Source: DATHVR01 sp035461175 (GTDB taxonomy: Bacteria; Actinomycetota; Acidimicrobiia; Spongiisociales; ZC4RG35). From it: a DNA stretch of 19,660 bases. The notes beneath the pieces are model-generated. The model saw only the letters and a program-made list of their open reading frames with translations, was not told the DNA's origin and ran no database searches. The position numbers and the translations under genes are program-made. Below, piece after piece: positions 1 to 6,908 of the stretch. How positions within the stretch are numbered: the stretch's first letter is position 1; each line of letters opens with the position of its first letter. The stretch lies in NCBI GenBank assembly GCA_035461175.1, contig DATHVR010000086.1, positions 1 through 19,660 of the forward strand, given 5' to 3'.

Positions 1-459
1 CGGGTACTCCTCGACGACATAGGACGGCGTGAACCATCCGATCTTGCCCACCGTGCCCAGGTCGCCGATGTTGGCGACGGTGCCATCGTCGAAGAATGCC
101 TGCTCGTCGGCCGTGACCCCGGAAGGCCAAATCTCGAGGGCGGCGTCGAGGGTGCCGTCGGACATACCGGTGAACATGGTGTTCTCGTCGATGGAGACGA
201 TCTCGACCGGATTTCCCAGGTTCTCCTCGATGATGAGCTTGGCGACCTCGACGTTCAGCGCCGAGGCGGTCCAGGGGTTGACGGCCAGGTTGATGGTGGG
301 CTTGTCGCCGTCGGCGGGAGCGGAGGTCGTGGCGGTGGTCCCGTCGCCGGGCGAGGCGGTGGTGGCGGTGGTGCCATCGTCGCCACAGGCAGCGAGCAGC
401 ATCGAGGCGGCCACGGCCAGCACCACCCACAGGCGCGTTCTTCTGGATCTGGTTCTCAT
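1..459 (-). CDS. proX: Glycine betaine/choline-type ABC transporter substrate-binding lipoprotein, N-terminal part (runs off the left edge)
   Basis: The 153 visible residues are the N-terminal part of an extracytoplasmic binding protein that would deliver a quaternary amine such as glycine betaine or choline to the permease encoded at 1548-3458. A basic start (MRTRSRRTR) and a hydrophobic segment end in a lipobox, LLAAC, with Cys25 as the lipidated residue. A Thr/Ala/Gly linker follows (about 29-52). The mature domain starts INLAVNPWTASALNVEVAKL and includes an ENTMF...DGTLDAALEIWPS stretch, typical of the OpuAC/ProX family. Trp63, Trp111 and Trp142 are candidates for the aromatic cage seen in this family. 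An AGGAAG Shine-Dalgarno lies just upstream of the ATG. The gene is divergent from the ATPase gene, so the transporter is split around a shared promoter region. The ligand cannot be decided from this fragment. Confidence 0.9.
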   Translation of the reverse strand, partial: MRTRSRRTRLWVVLAVAASMLLAACGDDGTTATTASPGDGTTATTSAPADGDKPTINLAVNPWTASALNVEVAKLIIEENLGNPVEIVSIDENTMFTGMSDGTLDAALEIWPSGVTADEQAFFDDGTVANIGDLGTVGKIGWFTPSYVVEEYP

Positions 460-534
460 GGTTACTTCCTCTCACCGGTCACGGATCGGTCGGCCCGGTT
501 ACATTACGAGCGCGATGATGCGCGTGCTCCGTAG
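460..534. promoter_or_regulatory. Divergent promoter region between the binding-protein and ATPase genes, with a candidate operator
   Basis: This 75-bp gap must carry both divergent promoters. TACATT at 500-505 on the + strand and TAATGT at 506-501 on the - strand both fit a TANNNT -10 box and overlap each other. An imperfect 22-bp inverted repeat at 508-529 (8 of 11 positions pair, outer arms GAGC/GCTC) could be an operator covering both promoters. No clear -35 box is visible. The promoter assignment is inference. Confidence 0.35.
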
Positions 535-1551
535 ATGACCGACATTTGTATCGAGGTCGAGAACTGTTGGAAGGTCTTCGGGGGTGAGGGCAAGGACGTC
601 CTGCAGATGGCCGAGGCGGGGAGGAGCCGCGCCGACATCCTCGAGGCCACCGGTGCCACCGTGGCCGTGCGCGACGTCAGCTTCGAGGTCGAGCGAGGCG
701 AGACCTTCGTCGTCATGGGCCTGTCCGGAAGCGGCAAGTCCACCCTGGTCCGCTGTGTGGCCCGGCTCTCGGATCCGACCCGCGGACGGGTCGTTCTCGA
801 CGGCGAGGATCTGACCGCCATGGACGAGGCCACCCTGCGCGAGGTCCGGCGCAAGAAGCTGTCGATGGTCTTCCAGCACTTCGGGCTCTTCCCGCACCGG
901 CGTGTCATCGACAACGTCGCCTACGGGCTCGAGGTGCAGGGCCTGTCCAAGACCGAGCGTCGGGCCCGGGCCGGCGAGATCCTCGAGGTGGTGGGGCTGG
1001 AGGGATGGGGCGACCACTATCCCCAGCAACTGTCCGGCGGCATGCAGCAGCGGGTGGGGCTGGCCCGGGCGCTGGCGGTCGACCCCGAGGTCCTGTTCTT
1101 CGACGAGCCTTTCTCGGCTCTCGACCCGCTCATCCGCCGCGACATGCAAGACGAGCTGATCGGGCTGCAGGAGCGGCTCCACCGCACCATCGTCTTCATC
1201 ACTCACGACTTCGCCGAGGCGATCAAGCTCGGCGACCGGATCGCCATCATGAAGGACGGGTCGTTCGACCAGGTCGGTACGGCGGCGGAGCTGATCGCCG
1301 ATCCCAGAACCGACTACGTGCGCGAGTTCACCAAGGACATTCCCAAGGTCAAGGTGGTGACGGCCGGCGCCATTGCCACCGGGCCGTCACCCGCCGGCAA
1401 TGGCCTGCGCCGGGTGGCCGCCGGCGACACCGTCGAGATGATCCTCCCCGCCCTTCTCGACGATCCCTCTCCGATCGAGGTCGTGGCCGACGACGGGCAG
1501 CTGCTCGGCTGCGTCGACCGCGATGCCGTGATTCGCCTGCTCGAGGCATGA
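535..1551 (+). CDS. proV: Glycine betaine/proline-type ABC transporter ATP-binding protein (ProV/OpuAA family)
   Basis: This cytoplasmic ATPase would power quaternary-amine import. All nucleotide-binding motifs are present: Walker A GLSGSGKST (62-70), Q-loop MVFQ (Gln114), signature LSGGMQQR (166-173), Walker B VLFFDEP (186-192, Glu191) and H-loop FITHD (His224). The N-terminal region before the Walker A, with a segment like ADILEATGATVAVRDVSFEV, is characteristic of ProV/OpuAA rather than other importers. The protein has 338 residues, against about 400 in E. coli ProV. After about residue 290 only enough length remains for one CBS-like repeat (VEMILPALL...GCVDRDAVIRLLEA), whereas family members usually have a tandem pair. 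ATG 535 fits the start of the domain, but no Shine-Dalgarno is visible before it. The stop overlaps the permease start (ATGA), implying translational coupling. Confidence 0.93.
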   Translation: MTDICIEVENCWKVFGGEGKDVLQMAEAGRSRADILEATGATVAVRDVSFEVERGETFVVMGLSGSGKSTLVRCVARLSDPTRGRVVLDGEDLTAMDEATLREVRRKKLSMVFQHFGLFPHRRVIDNVAYGLEVQGLSKTERRARAGEILEVVGLEGWGDHYPQQLSGGMQQRVGLARALAVDPEVLFFDEPFSALDPLIRRDMQDELIGLQERLHRTIVFITHDFAEAIKLGDRIAIMKDGSFDQVGTAAELIADPRTDYVREFTKDIPKVKVVTAGAIATGPSPAGNGLRRVAAGDTVEMILPALLDDPSPIEVVADDGQLLGCVDRDAVIRLLEA

Positions 1552-3458
1552 CTGCCTCCACCGTCTCGCTGGACGTGGTGGCGGGCGTCGACCGGCTCCG
1601 GCGGGTGGCCCCGTGGGTGCTGCTGGTGTCGGGGGTTGTGTTGCTGCAGATGACCGCTGCCGGAGCGAGCTTCCCCCGCGCCTGGGACACTTTGATCTCC
1701 GATCCGGTCGACTCCTTTCAGACCTGGGCTCGCGCTAATCGACGCACCCATCCTCTCTTCACCGGCTTCTTCACGCCTCTCAGTCGCAGCATCGACTGGT
1801 CGCTCACCGCCCTGGCCGACTTCCTGAAGTGGCTGCCCTGGTATGTGATCCCGGCGGCCGTGTTCTGGGTCATCGCCCGCACCCGCCGGTACGGGCGGGC
1901 GACGGTGGCACTGGTGGCCGCCCTGTATCCGGGTCTGGTGGGTCTGTGGGATGTGACGATGGAGACGCTGGCGCTGATGTCGATCGCGGTTTTCATCTCC
2001 CTCCTGGTTGGGATCCCGCTGGGGGTGGTGGCGGCGTTCCGGCCCCGCTTCAACGAGATGATCCGGCCGGTGCTCGATGCCATGCAGACCATTCCCGCCC
2101 CGATCTATTTCATCCCCATGGTCCTGTTCTTCGGGATCGGCAAGGTTCCCGCCACCATCGCCACCGTCGTGTACGCCCTGCCCCCCGTGGTGCGCCTCAC
2201 CACCCTGGGGATCCGGCGGGTCGATCCCCAGGCGGTGGAGGCGGCGCGGGTGTTCGGCTCGACCCGCGGCCAGATCCTGCGCAAGGTCCAGGCCCCGCTC
2301 GCCCTGCCCACCATCATGACCGGGGTCAACCAAACCATCATGATGGCGCTGGGGATCGTGGTGCTGGCCACCCTGCTCGGGGCGGGAGGCCTGGGCCAGA
2401 CCGTGATGGATGGTCTTCAGCAGCGCCGCACCGGCCGGGCCCTGGCGGCGGGCCTGGCCATCGTGGCGGTGGCGATGGTGCTGGACCGGGTCGGGTCGAG
2501 CCTGGCCGATCCCGATCGTGCTAGCCACATGTCGTGGCGCGTCTTCGGCCTGGGGGCGGGTCTGATCGGCGTCGGCATGGTGGTGGGCCGGGCCGTCGGA
2601 TGGGTCGGGTTCCCGGGGGCATCCAGTGTGTCGGTGCTCGATCCGATCGACCGGGGGGTGCTGTGGGCCCGGGACAACCTCTCGTTCATCACCCGGCCCT
2701 TCAACGACTTCATGGTGGCCGACGTGCTCATACCCGCCCGCGACATTCTCACCGACGTGGTGGCCTGGCCGGTGCTGATCTTCATCACCGCCTGGGTGTG
2801 CTGGCGGGTGAGCGGCTGGAAGCTGGCGGCCGTCGCCACCGGTCTGCTCTTCCTGGTGGGTCTGACCGGGATGTGGGAGCTGACGATCGAGACCCTTACC
2901 CATGTCGTGGCCGGGGTGCTGATCTCGGTGCTGTTCGCCATCCCGATCGGGGTGTGGGCGGGGCGCAATCCCCGGGTCGAGAAAGCGCTGGCGCCGCTCC
3001 TCGACGCTCTCCAGACCATTCCCTCCTTCGTCTACATCATCCCGGTGGTGATGCTCTTCACCATCGGACCCATCCCGGGGATCATCGCCTCGGTCCTCTA
3101 CGCGGTCGTTCCCGGGATCCGGCTCACGGCACTGGGCGTGCGCCAGGTCTCCACCGAAACCGTCGAGGCTTCGCAGGCCTACGGGGCCACGCCCCACCAG
3201 ACCCTGTTCGGGGTGCGGCTGCCCCTGGCGGCGCCCACCATCCTGGCCGGCGTCAACCAGATCATCATGATGGTCCTGGCCATGATCATCATCGCCGGCC
3301 TGGTCGGTGGCGGCGCCCTCGGGTTCGAGACGATCCGCGCCGTCACCCGCTCCGAGACCGGTCTCGGCTTCGAGGTGGCCCTGGCCGTGGTCACGATGGC
3401 CATCATCCTCGACCGGGTCACCCAGGCCTGGGCCGAACGCCTCCAACCTCCGAGTTAG
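1548..3458 (+). CDS. proW: Glycine betaine-type ABC transporter permease with two fused permease domains (ProW/OpuAB family)
   Basis: This 636-residue membrane protein carries two complete binding-protein-dependent permease domains in one chain. Each half has an N-terminal hydrophobic segment, several further helices and its own EAA coupling loop: EAARVFGSTRGQILRKVQAP at about 231-250 and EASQAYGATPHQTLFGVRLP at about 540-559. Each half also has the family's DAMQTIPAPIYFIP / DALQTIPSFVYIIP stretch (about 177-190 and 486-499). ProW and OpuAB normally have a single domain and dimerise, so this chain could form the whole membrane pore. ATG 1548 overlaps the ATPase stop; reading upstream in the same frame would run inside the ATPase gene. 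A 7-bp-stem hairpin straddles the stop codon. The assignment is firm and the substrate is inferred from the neighbours. Confidence 0.92.
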   Translation: MTASTVSLDVVAGVDRLRRVAPWVLLVSGVVLLQMTAAGASFPRAWDTLISDPVDSFQTWARANRRTHPLFTGFFTPLSRSIDWSLTALADFLKWLPWYVIPAAVFWVIARTRRYGRATVALVAALYPGLVGLWDVTMETLALMSIAVFISLLVGIPLGVVAAFRPRFNEMIRPVLDAMQTIPAPIYFIPMVLFFGIGKVPATIATVVYALPPVVRLTTLGIRRVDPQAVEAARVFGSTRGQILRKVQAPLALPTIMTGVNQTIMMALGIVVLATLLGAGGLGQTVMDGLQQRRTGRALAAGLAIVAVAMVLDRVGSSLADPDRASHMSWRVFGLGAGLIGVGMVVGRAVGWVGFPGASSVSVLDPIDRGVLWARDNLSFITRPFNDFMVADVLIPARDILTDVVAWPVLIFITAWVCWRVSGWKLAAVATGLLFLVGLTGMWELTIETLTHVVAGVLISVLFAIPIGVWAGRNPRVEKALAPLLDALQTIPSFVYIIPVVMLFTIGPIPGIIASVLYAVVPGIRLTALGVRQVSTETVEASQAYGATPHQTLFGVRLPLAAPTILAGVNQIIMMVLAMIIIAGLVGGGALGFETIRAVTRSETGLGFEVALAVVTMAIILDRVTQAWAERLQPPS

Positions 3459-3465
3459 TCGGAGG
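3447..3465 (+). terminator. Hairpin over the permease stop codon, possible terminator
   Basis: CCTCCGA (3447-3453) and TCGGAGG (3459-3465) form a perfect 7-bp stem around the 5-base loop GTTAG, with the TAG stop in the loop and its edge. No T-run follows, so it may be a non-canonical terminator or an mRNA-stabilising stem closing the transporter operon. Confidence 0.4.
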
Positions 3466-3480
3466 TCGGAAGTCGGAAGA

Positions 3481-3588
3481 GCCCCCTACCTCCCGCAGAA
3501 GACCCTTTGTCCCCTGAGCGGCTGCGACGGGGGAAGGGGTCCCCGCGCAGCGGGGTAGGGGGCGGCCCGTAGGGCCGTGCAAACCCGT
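3481..3588 (-). repeat. Hairpin-rich intergenic repeat, copy 1 (inverted relative to the copy at 10889-11014)
   Basis: The core is bounded by a perfect 10-bp inverted repeat, GCCCCCTACC (3481-3490) and GGTAGGGGGC (3554-3563). Inside is a perfect stem CCCCGC/GCGGGG (3541-3555). A second stem, CGGCCC/GGGCCG, lies at 3563-3577 and the conserved tail GCAAACCCGT at 3579-3588. Read on the - strand, the order of blocks matches 10889-11014: ACGGGTTTGC, hairpin, CCTACC, hairpin, GACAAAG, GGAGGTAGGGGGC. It ends about 46 bp before betB. The function is unknown; a non-coding mobile or structured element is the best description. Confidence 0.75.
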
Positions 3589-3622
3589 TTCCGCCAAGAG
3601 CACACGACGGGTCGCTGCCTCG

Positions 3623-3628
3623 TACTAT
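3623..3628 (+). promoter_or_regulatory. Candidate -10 box for a leaderless betB transcript
   Basis: TACTAT fits the actinobacterial TANNNT -10 consensus and lies six bases before the betB ATG. Transcription would then begin at or next to the A of the start codon. No Shine-Dalgarno is visible between it and the gene, which agrees with leaderless translation. No clear -35 box is seen. Confidence 0.45.
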
Positions 3629-3634
3629 CACCGC

Positions 3635-5089
3635 ATGATCGAGGTTCCGTTGTTCATCCATGGCGAGGAGGTCGGGGCGACCTCGGGGGAGACGTTCTCG
3701 ACGATCAACCCCGCCACCGGCGAGGTGATCGCCACCGTCCACCAGGCTTCCGAGGCGGACGTCGACCGGGCGGTCGAATCGGCCCGGGAGGGCTTCGCCG
3801 AATGGTCGGCGATGACGGGGGCCGGGCGGGGTCGCATCCTCAACCGGGCCGTTGCCTTGCTCCGGGAGCGAAACGACGAACTCGCTCGTCTGGAAGTGGC
3901 CGACACCGGCAAGCCCATCGCCGAGGCGCTGGAGGTCGACGTCGCCAGCGGGGCCGATTGCATCGAGTACTTCGCCGGGGCGGCCGCCACCATCGCCGGC
4001 CAGCACTTCGACCTCGGGCGCAACTTCGCCTACACCCGGCGTGAGCCGCTGGGGGTGACGGCCGGGATCGGGGCCTGGAACTATCCGATCCAGATCGCCT
4101 GCTGGAAGTCGGCCCCGGCGCTGGCCTGTGGCAACTCGATGGTCTACAAGCCGGCCGAGCTCACCCCGCTCACCTCCCTCGAGCTGGCCCGGATCTATCA
4201 CCAGGCGGGAGTGCCGCCCGGGGTCTTCAACGTGGTGCAGGGTGATGCCCGGGTCGGCCAGGCATTGGCGGCCCATCTCGGGATCGCCAAGGTGTCGCTC
4301 ACCGGGGAGGTGGGGACCGGCAAGAAGGTGATGGCGGCGGCTGCCCAGACCCTCAAAGCGGTGACACTCGAACTGGGCGGCAAGTCGCCGATGATCGTGT
4401 TCGACGACGCCGACCTTGACAACGCCGTCTCCGGCGCGTTGCTGGGTAACTTCTACACCCAGGGCGAGATCTGCTCCAACGGCACCCGGGTCTACGTCCA
4501 CCGCTCGGTCTACGACGCCTTCCTCTCCAAGCTCGCCGCCCGGGTCGAGAAGATGACCATCGGCGACCCCCTCGACCCCGCCACCGACGTCGGGGCCCTG
4601 ATCTCGGGGGAGCACCTGGAGAAGGTGATGGGCTACATCGCCCTCGGCAAGGAGGCCGGTGCCCGGGTGGTGACCGGGGGCGGCCGTCCCGACGATCCCG
4701 CCCTCGCCGGCGGCTGCTTCGTAGAGCCGACGGTGTTCGCCGATTGCACCGACGACATGGCCATCGTCAACGAGGAGATCTTCGGACCGGTTATGGCGGT
4801 GCTCGCCTTCGACACCGAGGACGAGGTGGTGGCCCGGGCCAACGACACCCCTTACGGGCTGGCGGCGGGGATCTTCACCCGCGACATCTCCCGTGCCCAC
4901 CGGGTGGCCGCCCGCCTCCAGGCCGGCACGCTATGGATCAACACCTACAACATCACCCCCATCGAGATGCCGTTCGGCGGCTACAAGCAGTCGGGTCTGG
5001 GGCGGGAGAACTCGTTCGCCGCCATCGACCACTACACCCAGATCAAGTCGGTCTACGTCGAGACCGGCGACGTCGAGGCCCCTTATTGA
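3635..5089 (+). CDS. betB: Betaine aldehyde dehydrogenase
   Basis: This enzyme would oxidise betaine aldehyde to glycine betaine with NAD(P)+ in the cytoplasm, the second step of betaine synthesis from choline. The 484 residues match the usual aldehyde dehydrogenase length of about 490. Catalytic features are all present: WNYPIQIACWKSAPALACGN (Asn149), the general base Glu246 in LELGGKSP, and the nucleophile Cys280 in GEICSNGTRV. The EICSNGTR context and the NTYNITPIEMPFGGYKQSG stretch near the C-terminus favour the BetB subgroup over other aldehyde dehydrogenases. The neighbours settle the role: a betaine/choline transporter lies upstream and choline dehydrogenase directly downstream. The TGA stop overlaps by one base an ATG that is in frame with betA. 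The start at 3635 is supported by the -10 box six bases before it. Confidence 0.93.
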   Translation: MIEVPLFIHGEEVGATSGETFSTINPATGEVIATVHQASEADVDRAVESAREGFAEWSAMTGAGRGRILNRAVALLRERNDELARLEVADTGKPIAEALEVDVASGADCIEYFAGAAATIAGQHFDLGRNFAYTRREPLGVTAGIGAWNYPIQIACWKSAPALACGNSMVYKPAELTPLTSLELARIYHQAGVPPGVFNVVQGDARVGQALAAHLGIAKVSLTGEVGTGKKVMAAAAQTLKAVTLELGGKSPMIVFDDADLDNAVSGALLGNFYTQGEICSNGTRVYVHRSVYDAFLSKLAARVEKMTIGDPLDPATDVGALISGEHLEKVMGYIALGKEAGARVVTGGGRPDDPALAGGCFVEPTVFADCTDDMAIVNEEIFGPVMAVLAFDTEDEVVARANDTPYGLAAGIFTRDISRAHRVAARLQAGTLWINTYNITPIEMPFGGYKQSGLGRENSFAAIDHYTQIKSVYVETGDVEAPY

Positions 5090-5216
5090 TGACCGACGTG
5101 CACATACCTGCCATGACGGGCTGCATCTGCACGTCGGTTTCCCGGCCCGCTGATGACCGGCGTGCACATACCTCCCGTGACGGCGCACATACGCACGTCA
5201 GTGGCCGTGGCCCGCC
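5087..5216 (+). repeat. Two tandem palindromic units forming the betB-betA junction
   Basis: Two similar units, 5087-5150 and 5151-5216, each begin TGATGACCG and contain CGTGCACATACCT followed by a TGACGG block. In unit 1, ACCGACGTGCA (5092-5102) pairs perfectly with TGCACGTCGGT (5128-5138), giving an 11-bp stem. In unit 2, ACCGGCGTGC (5156-5165) and GCACGTCAGT (5193-5202) pair imperfectly. The GATGA at each boundary recurs at the betA start (5217), with spacings of 64 and 65 bp. The betB stop lies inside unit 1. The frame stays open from ATG 5089 into betA. The origin and function are unknown. Confidence 0.8.
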
Positions 5217-5217
5217 G

Positions 5218-6852
5218 ATGAAGACCTACGACTTCGTGATCGTCGGCGGCGGCTCGGCCGGTTCCGCCCTGGCCAATCGCCTCTCGGCCGATCCCTCCCA
5301 CCGGGTGCTGGTGCTGGAGGCGGGACGCAAGGACTGGCGCTGGGACGTGTTCATCCACATGCCCGCCGCCCTCGCCTTTCCGATCGGATCGCGTTTTTAC
5401 GACTGGGGCTACGAGTCCGAGCCCGAGCCGCACATGCACGGGCGACGCATCTACCACGCCCGGGGCAAGGTGCTGGGCGGGTCGTCGTCGATCAACGGGA
5501 TGATCTTTCAGCGCGGCAACCCGATGGACTACGAGCGCTGGGGCACGGACCCGGGGATGGAGACCTGGGACTACGCCCATTGCCTGCCGTATTTCAAGCG
5601 GATGGAGACCTGTCTGGCCGGGGCCGACGAGTTCCGGGGTGGGGAGGGGCCGCTGGTGCTGGAGCGAGGCCCGGCCGACAACCCCCTCTTCTCGGCGTTC
5701 TTCGAGGCGGTGCAGCAGGCCGGGTATCCGCTCACCGACGACGTCAACGGGTACCGCCAGGAGGGGTTCGCTCCCTTCGATCGCAACGTGCATCGGGGAC
5801 GCCGGCTCAGCGCCGCCCGCGCCTACCTCCACCCGGTCCTGGACCGGCCCAATCTGGAGGTGGTGACCCGGGCCTTCGTCACCGGGGTGCGGATGCAGGG
5901 GACCCGGGCGGTCGGGGTCGACTACCAGGTGGGAGGGAAGGCGGAGTCCGTCGCCGCCGGCGAGGTCATCCTCTGCGGCGGTGCCTTCAACTCCCCCCAG
6001 TTGCTGCAGCTGAGCGGGATCGGCGACGCCGACCATCTCCGCTCGGTCGGCGTGGACCCGGTCCACCATCTGCCCGGGGTGGGCCGGCACCTCCAGGACC
6101 ATCTCGAGGTGTACGTCCAGCACCGGTCCACCCAGCCCGTGTCGGTGGCCCCTTACCTGGCGTGGTGGCGGCGCCCCTTCGTCGGCCTGCAGTGGCTGTT
6201 CCGGCGCGGTCCCGGGGCCACGAACCACTTCGAGGGGGGCGGATTCGTGCGCAGCAACGACGAGGTGGCCTATCCCAATCTGATGTTCCACTTCCTCCCC
6301 ATCGCCATCCGCTACGACGGCTCCAAGCCGACCGGCGGACACGGCTACCAGGTCCACATCGGTCCCATGTACTCCGATGCCCGCGGCTCGGTGATGATCC
6401 GCTCCGACGACCCACGAGTTCACCCGGCCATCCGCTTCAACTACCTCTCCACCGAACAGGACCGGCGGGAGTGGGTGGAGGCGATCGAAGTCACCCGTAG
6501 CATCCTCGGCCAGCCCGCCTTCGCCCCATACGACGGCGGCGAGATCTCACCGGGGCCCGAAGTGGCAACGCCCGAGCAGATCCTGGACTGGGTGGCCCGC
6601 GACGGCGAGACGGCGCTCCATCCCTCGTGCACGTGCCGGATGGGCGTCGACGACATGTCGGTCGTCGATCCTCTCACGATGCGCGTCCACGGCACCGAAG
6701 GTTTGCGGGTGGTGGACGCCTCCGCCATGCCCTACGTCACCAACGGCAACATCTACGCCCCGGTGATGATGCTGGCCGAAAAGGCCGCCGACCTCATCCT
6801 GGACAACGCCCCCCTCCCCCCCTCCAGCGCGAAGTGGTACCGGGCGCGTTAG
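5218..6852 (+). CDS. betA: Choline dehydrogenase (GMC oxidoreductase)
   Basis: This flavoenzyme would oxidise choline to betaine aldehyde, the substrate of the preceding gene. The 544 residues compare with about 556 in E. coli BetA. The FAD-binding Rossmann motif DFVIVGGGSAGS starts at residue 5. GMC signature 1 (RGKVLGGSSSINGM, about 82-95) and signature 2 (GGAFNSPQLLQLSGIG, about 254-269) are intact. The catalytic pair is His468 in HPSCTCRMG and Asn511 in VTNGNIYAP. The MPAALAFP...YDWGYESEPEP stretch near residues 48-70 is typical of BetA. ATG 5218 is chosen because the FAD motif follows at once. An in-frame ATG at 5089 would add 43 residues encoded by the junction repeat, which look unlike the family. 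No strong Shine-Dalgarno precedes 5218. Confidence 0.93.
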   Translation: MKTYDFVIVGGGSAGSALANRLSADPSHRVLVLEAGRKDWRWDVFIHMPAALAFPIGSRFYDWGYESEPEPHMHGRRIYHARGKVLGGSSSINGMIFQRGNPMDYERWGTDPGMETWDYAHCLPYFKRMETCLAGADEFRGGEGPLVLERGPADNPLFSAFFEAVQQAGYPLTDDVNGYRQEGFAPFDRNVHRGRRLSAARAYLHPVLDRPNLEVVTRAFVTGVRMQGTRAVGVDYQVGGKAESVAAGEVILCGGAFNSPQLLQLSGIGDADHLRSVGVDPVHHLPGVGRHLQDHLEVYVQHRSTQPVSVAPYLAWWRRPFVGLQWLFRRGPGATNHFEGGGFVRSNDEVAYPNLMFHFLPIAIRYDGSKPTGGHGYQVHIGPMYSDARGSVMIRSDDPRVHPAIRFNYLSTEQDRREWVEAIEVTRSILGQPAFAPYDGGEISPGPEVATPEQILDWVARDGETALHPSCTCRMGVDDMSVVDPLTMRVHGTEGLRVVDASAMPYVTNGNIYAPVMMLAEKAADLILDNAPLPPSSAKWYRAR

Positions 6853-6908
6853 AGGAGTCGGACGCGTCGATCTCTGTGTGCTTGCTGGTACCCACAAACC
6901 AGGGCGGC
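6853..6908. other. Short gap between the convergent betA and ketosynthase genes
   Basis: This 56-bp gap separates two convergent genes. It contains a small inverted repeat, CTGGT...ACCAG (5-bp stem, about 6885-6902), that could act weakly in either direction. No T-run and no convincing terminator were found. Confidence 0.3.

Noticed and set aside
29..538. A 169-codon + strand frame over the left edge
   Set aside because: The - strand frame has a lipoprotein signal peptide and OpuAC-family sequence, so the + strand frame is a shadow.
1314..3446. A 710-codon open frame on the - strand opposite the permease gene
   Set aside because: It is rich in His, Gly, Asp and Gln with no domain or membrane pattern, and mirrors the codon bias of the real permease on the other strand, which has two clear EAA loops.
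3459..3634. A tRNA or small RNA gene in the hairpin-rich gap before betB
   Set aside because: The stems do not form a cloverleaf and no conserved TTCRA or CCA-type end is present; the segment is better described as the repeat element.
5087..5216. A small CRISPR array at the betB-betA junction
   Set aside because: There are only two units, spaced 64 bp, with the similarity spread across the unit and no distinct spacers; no cas gene is present.
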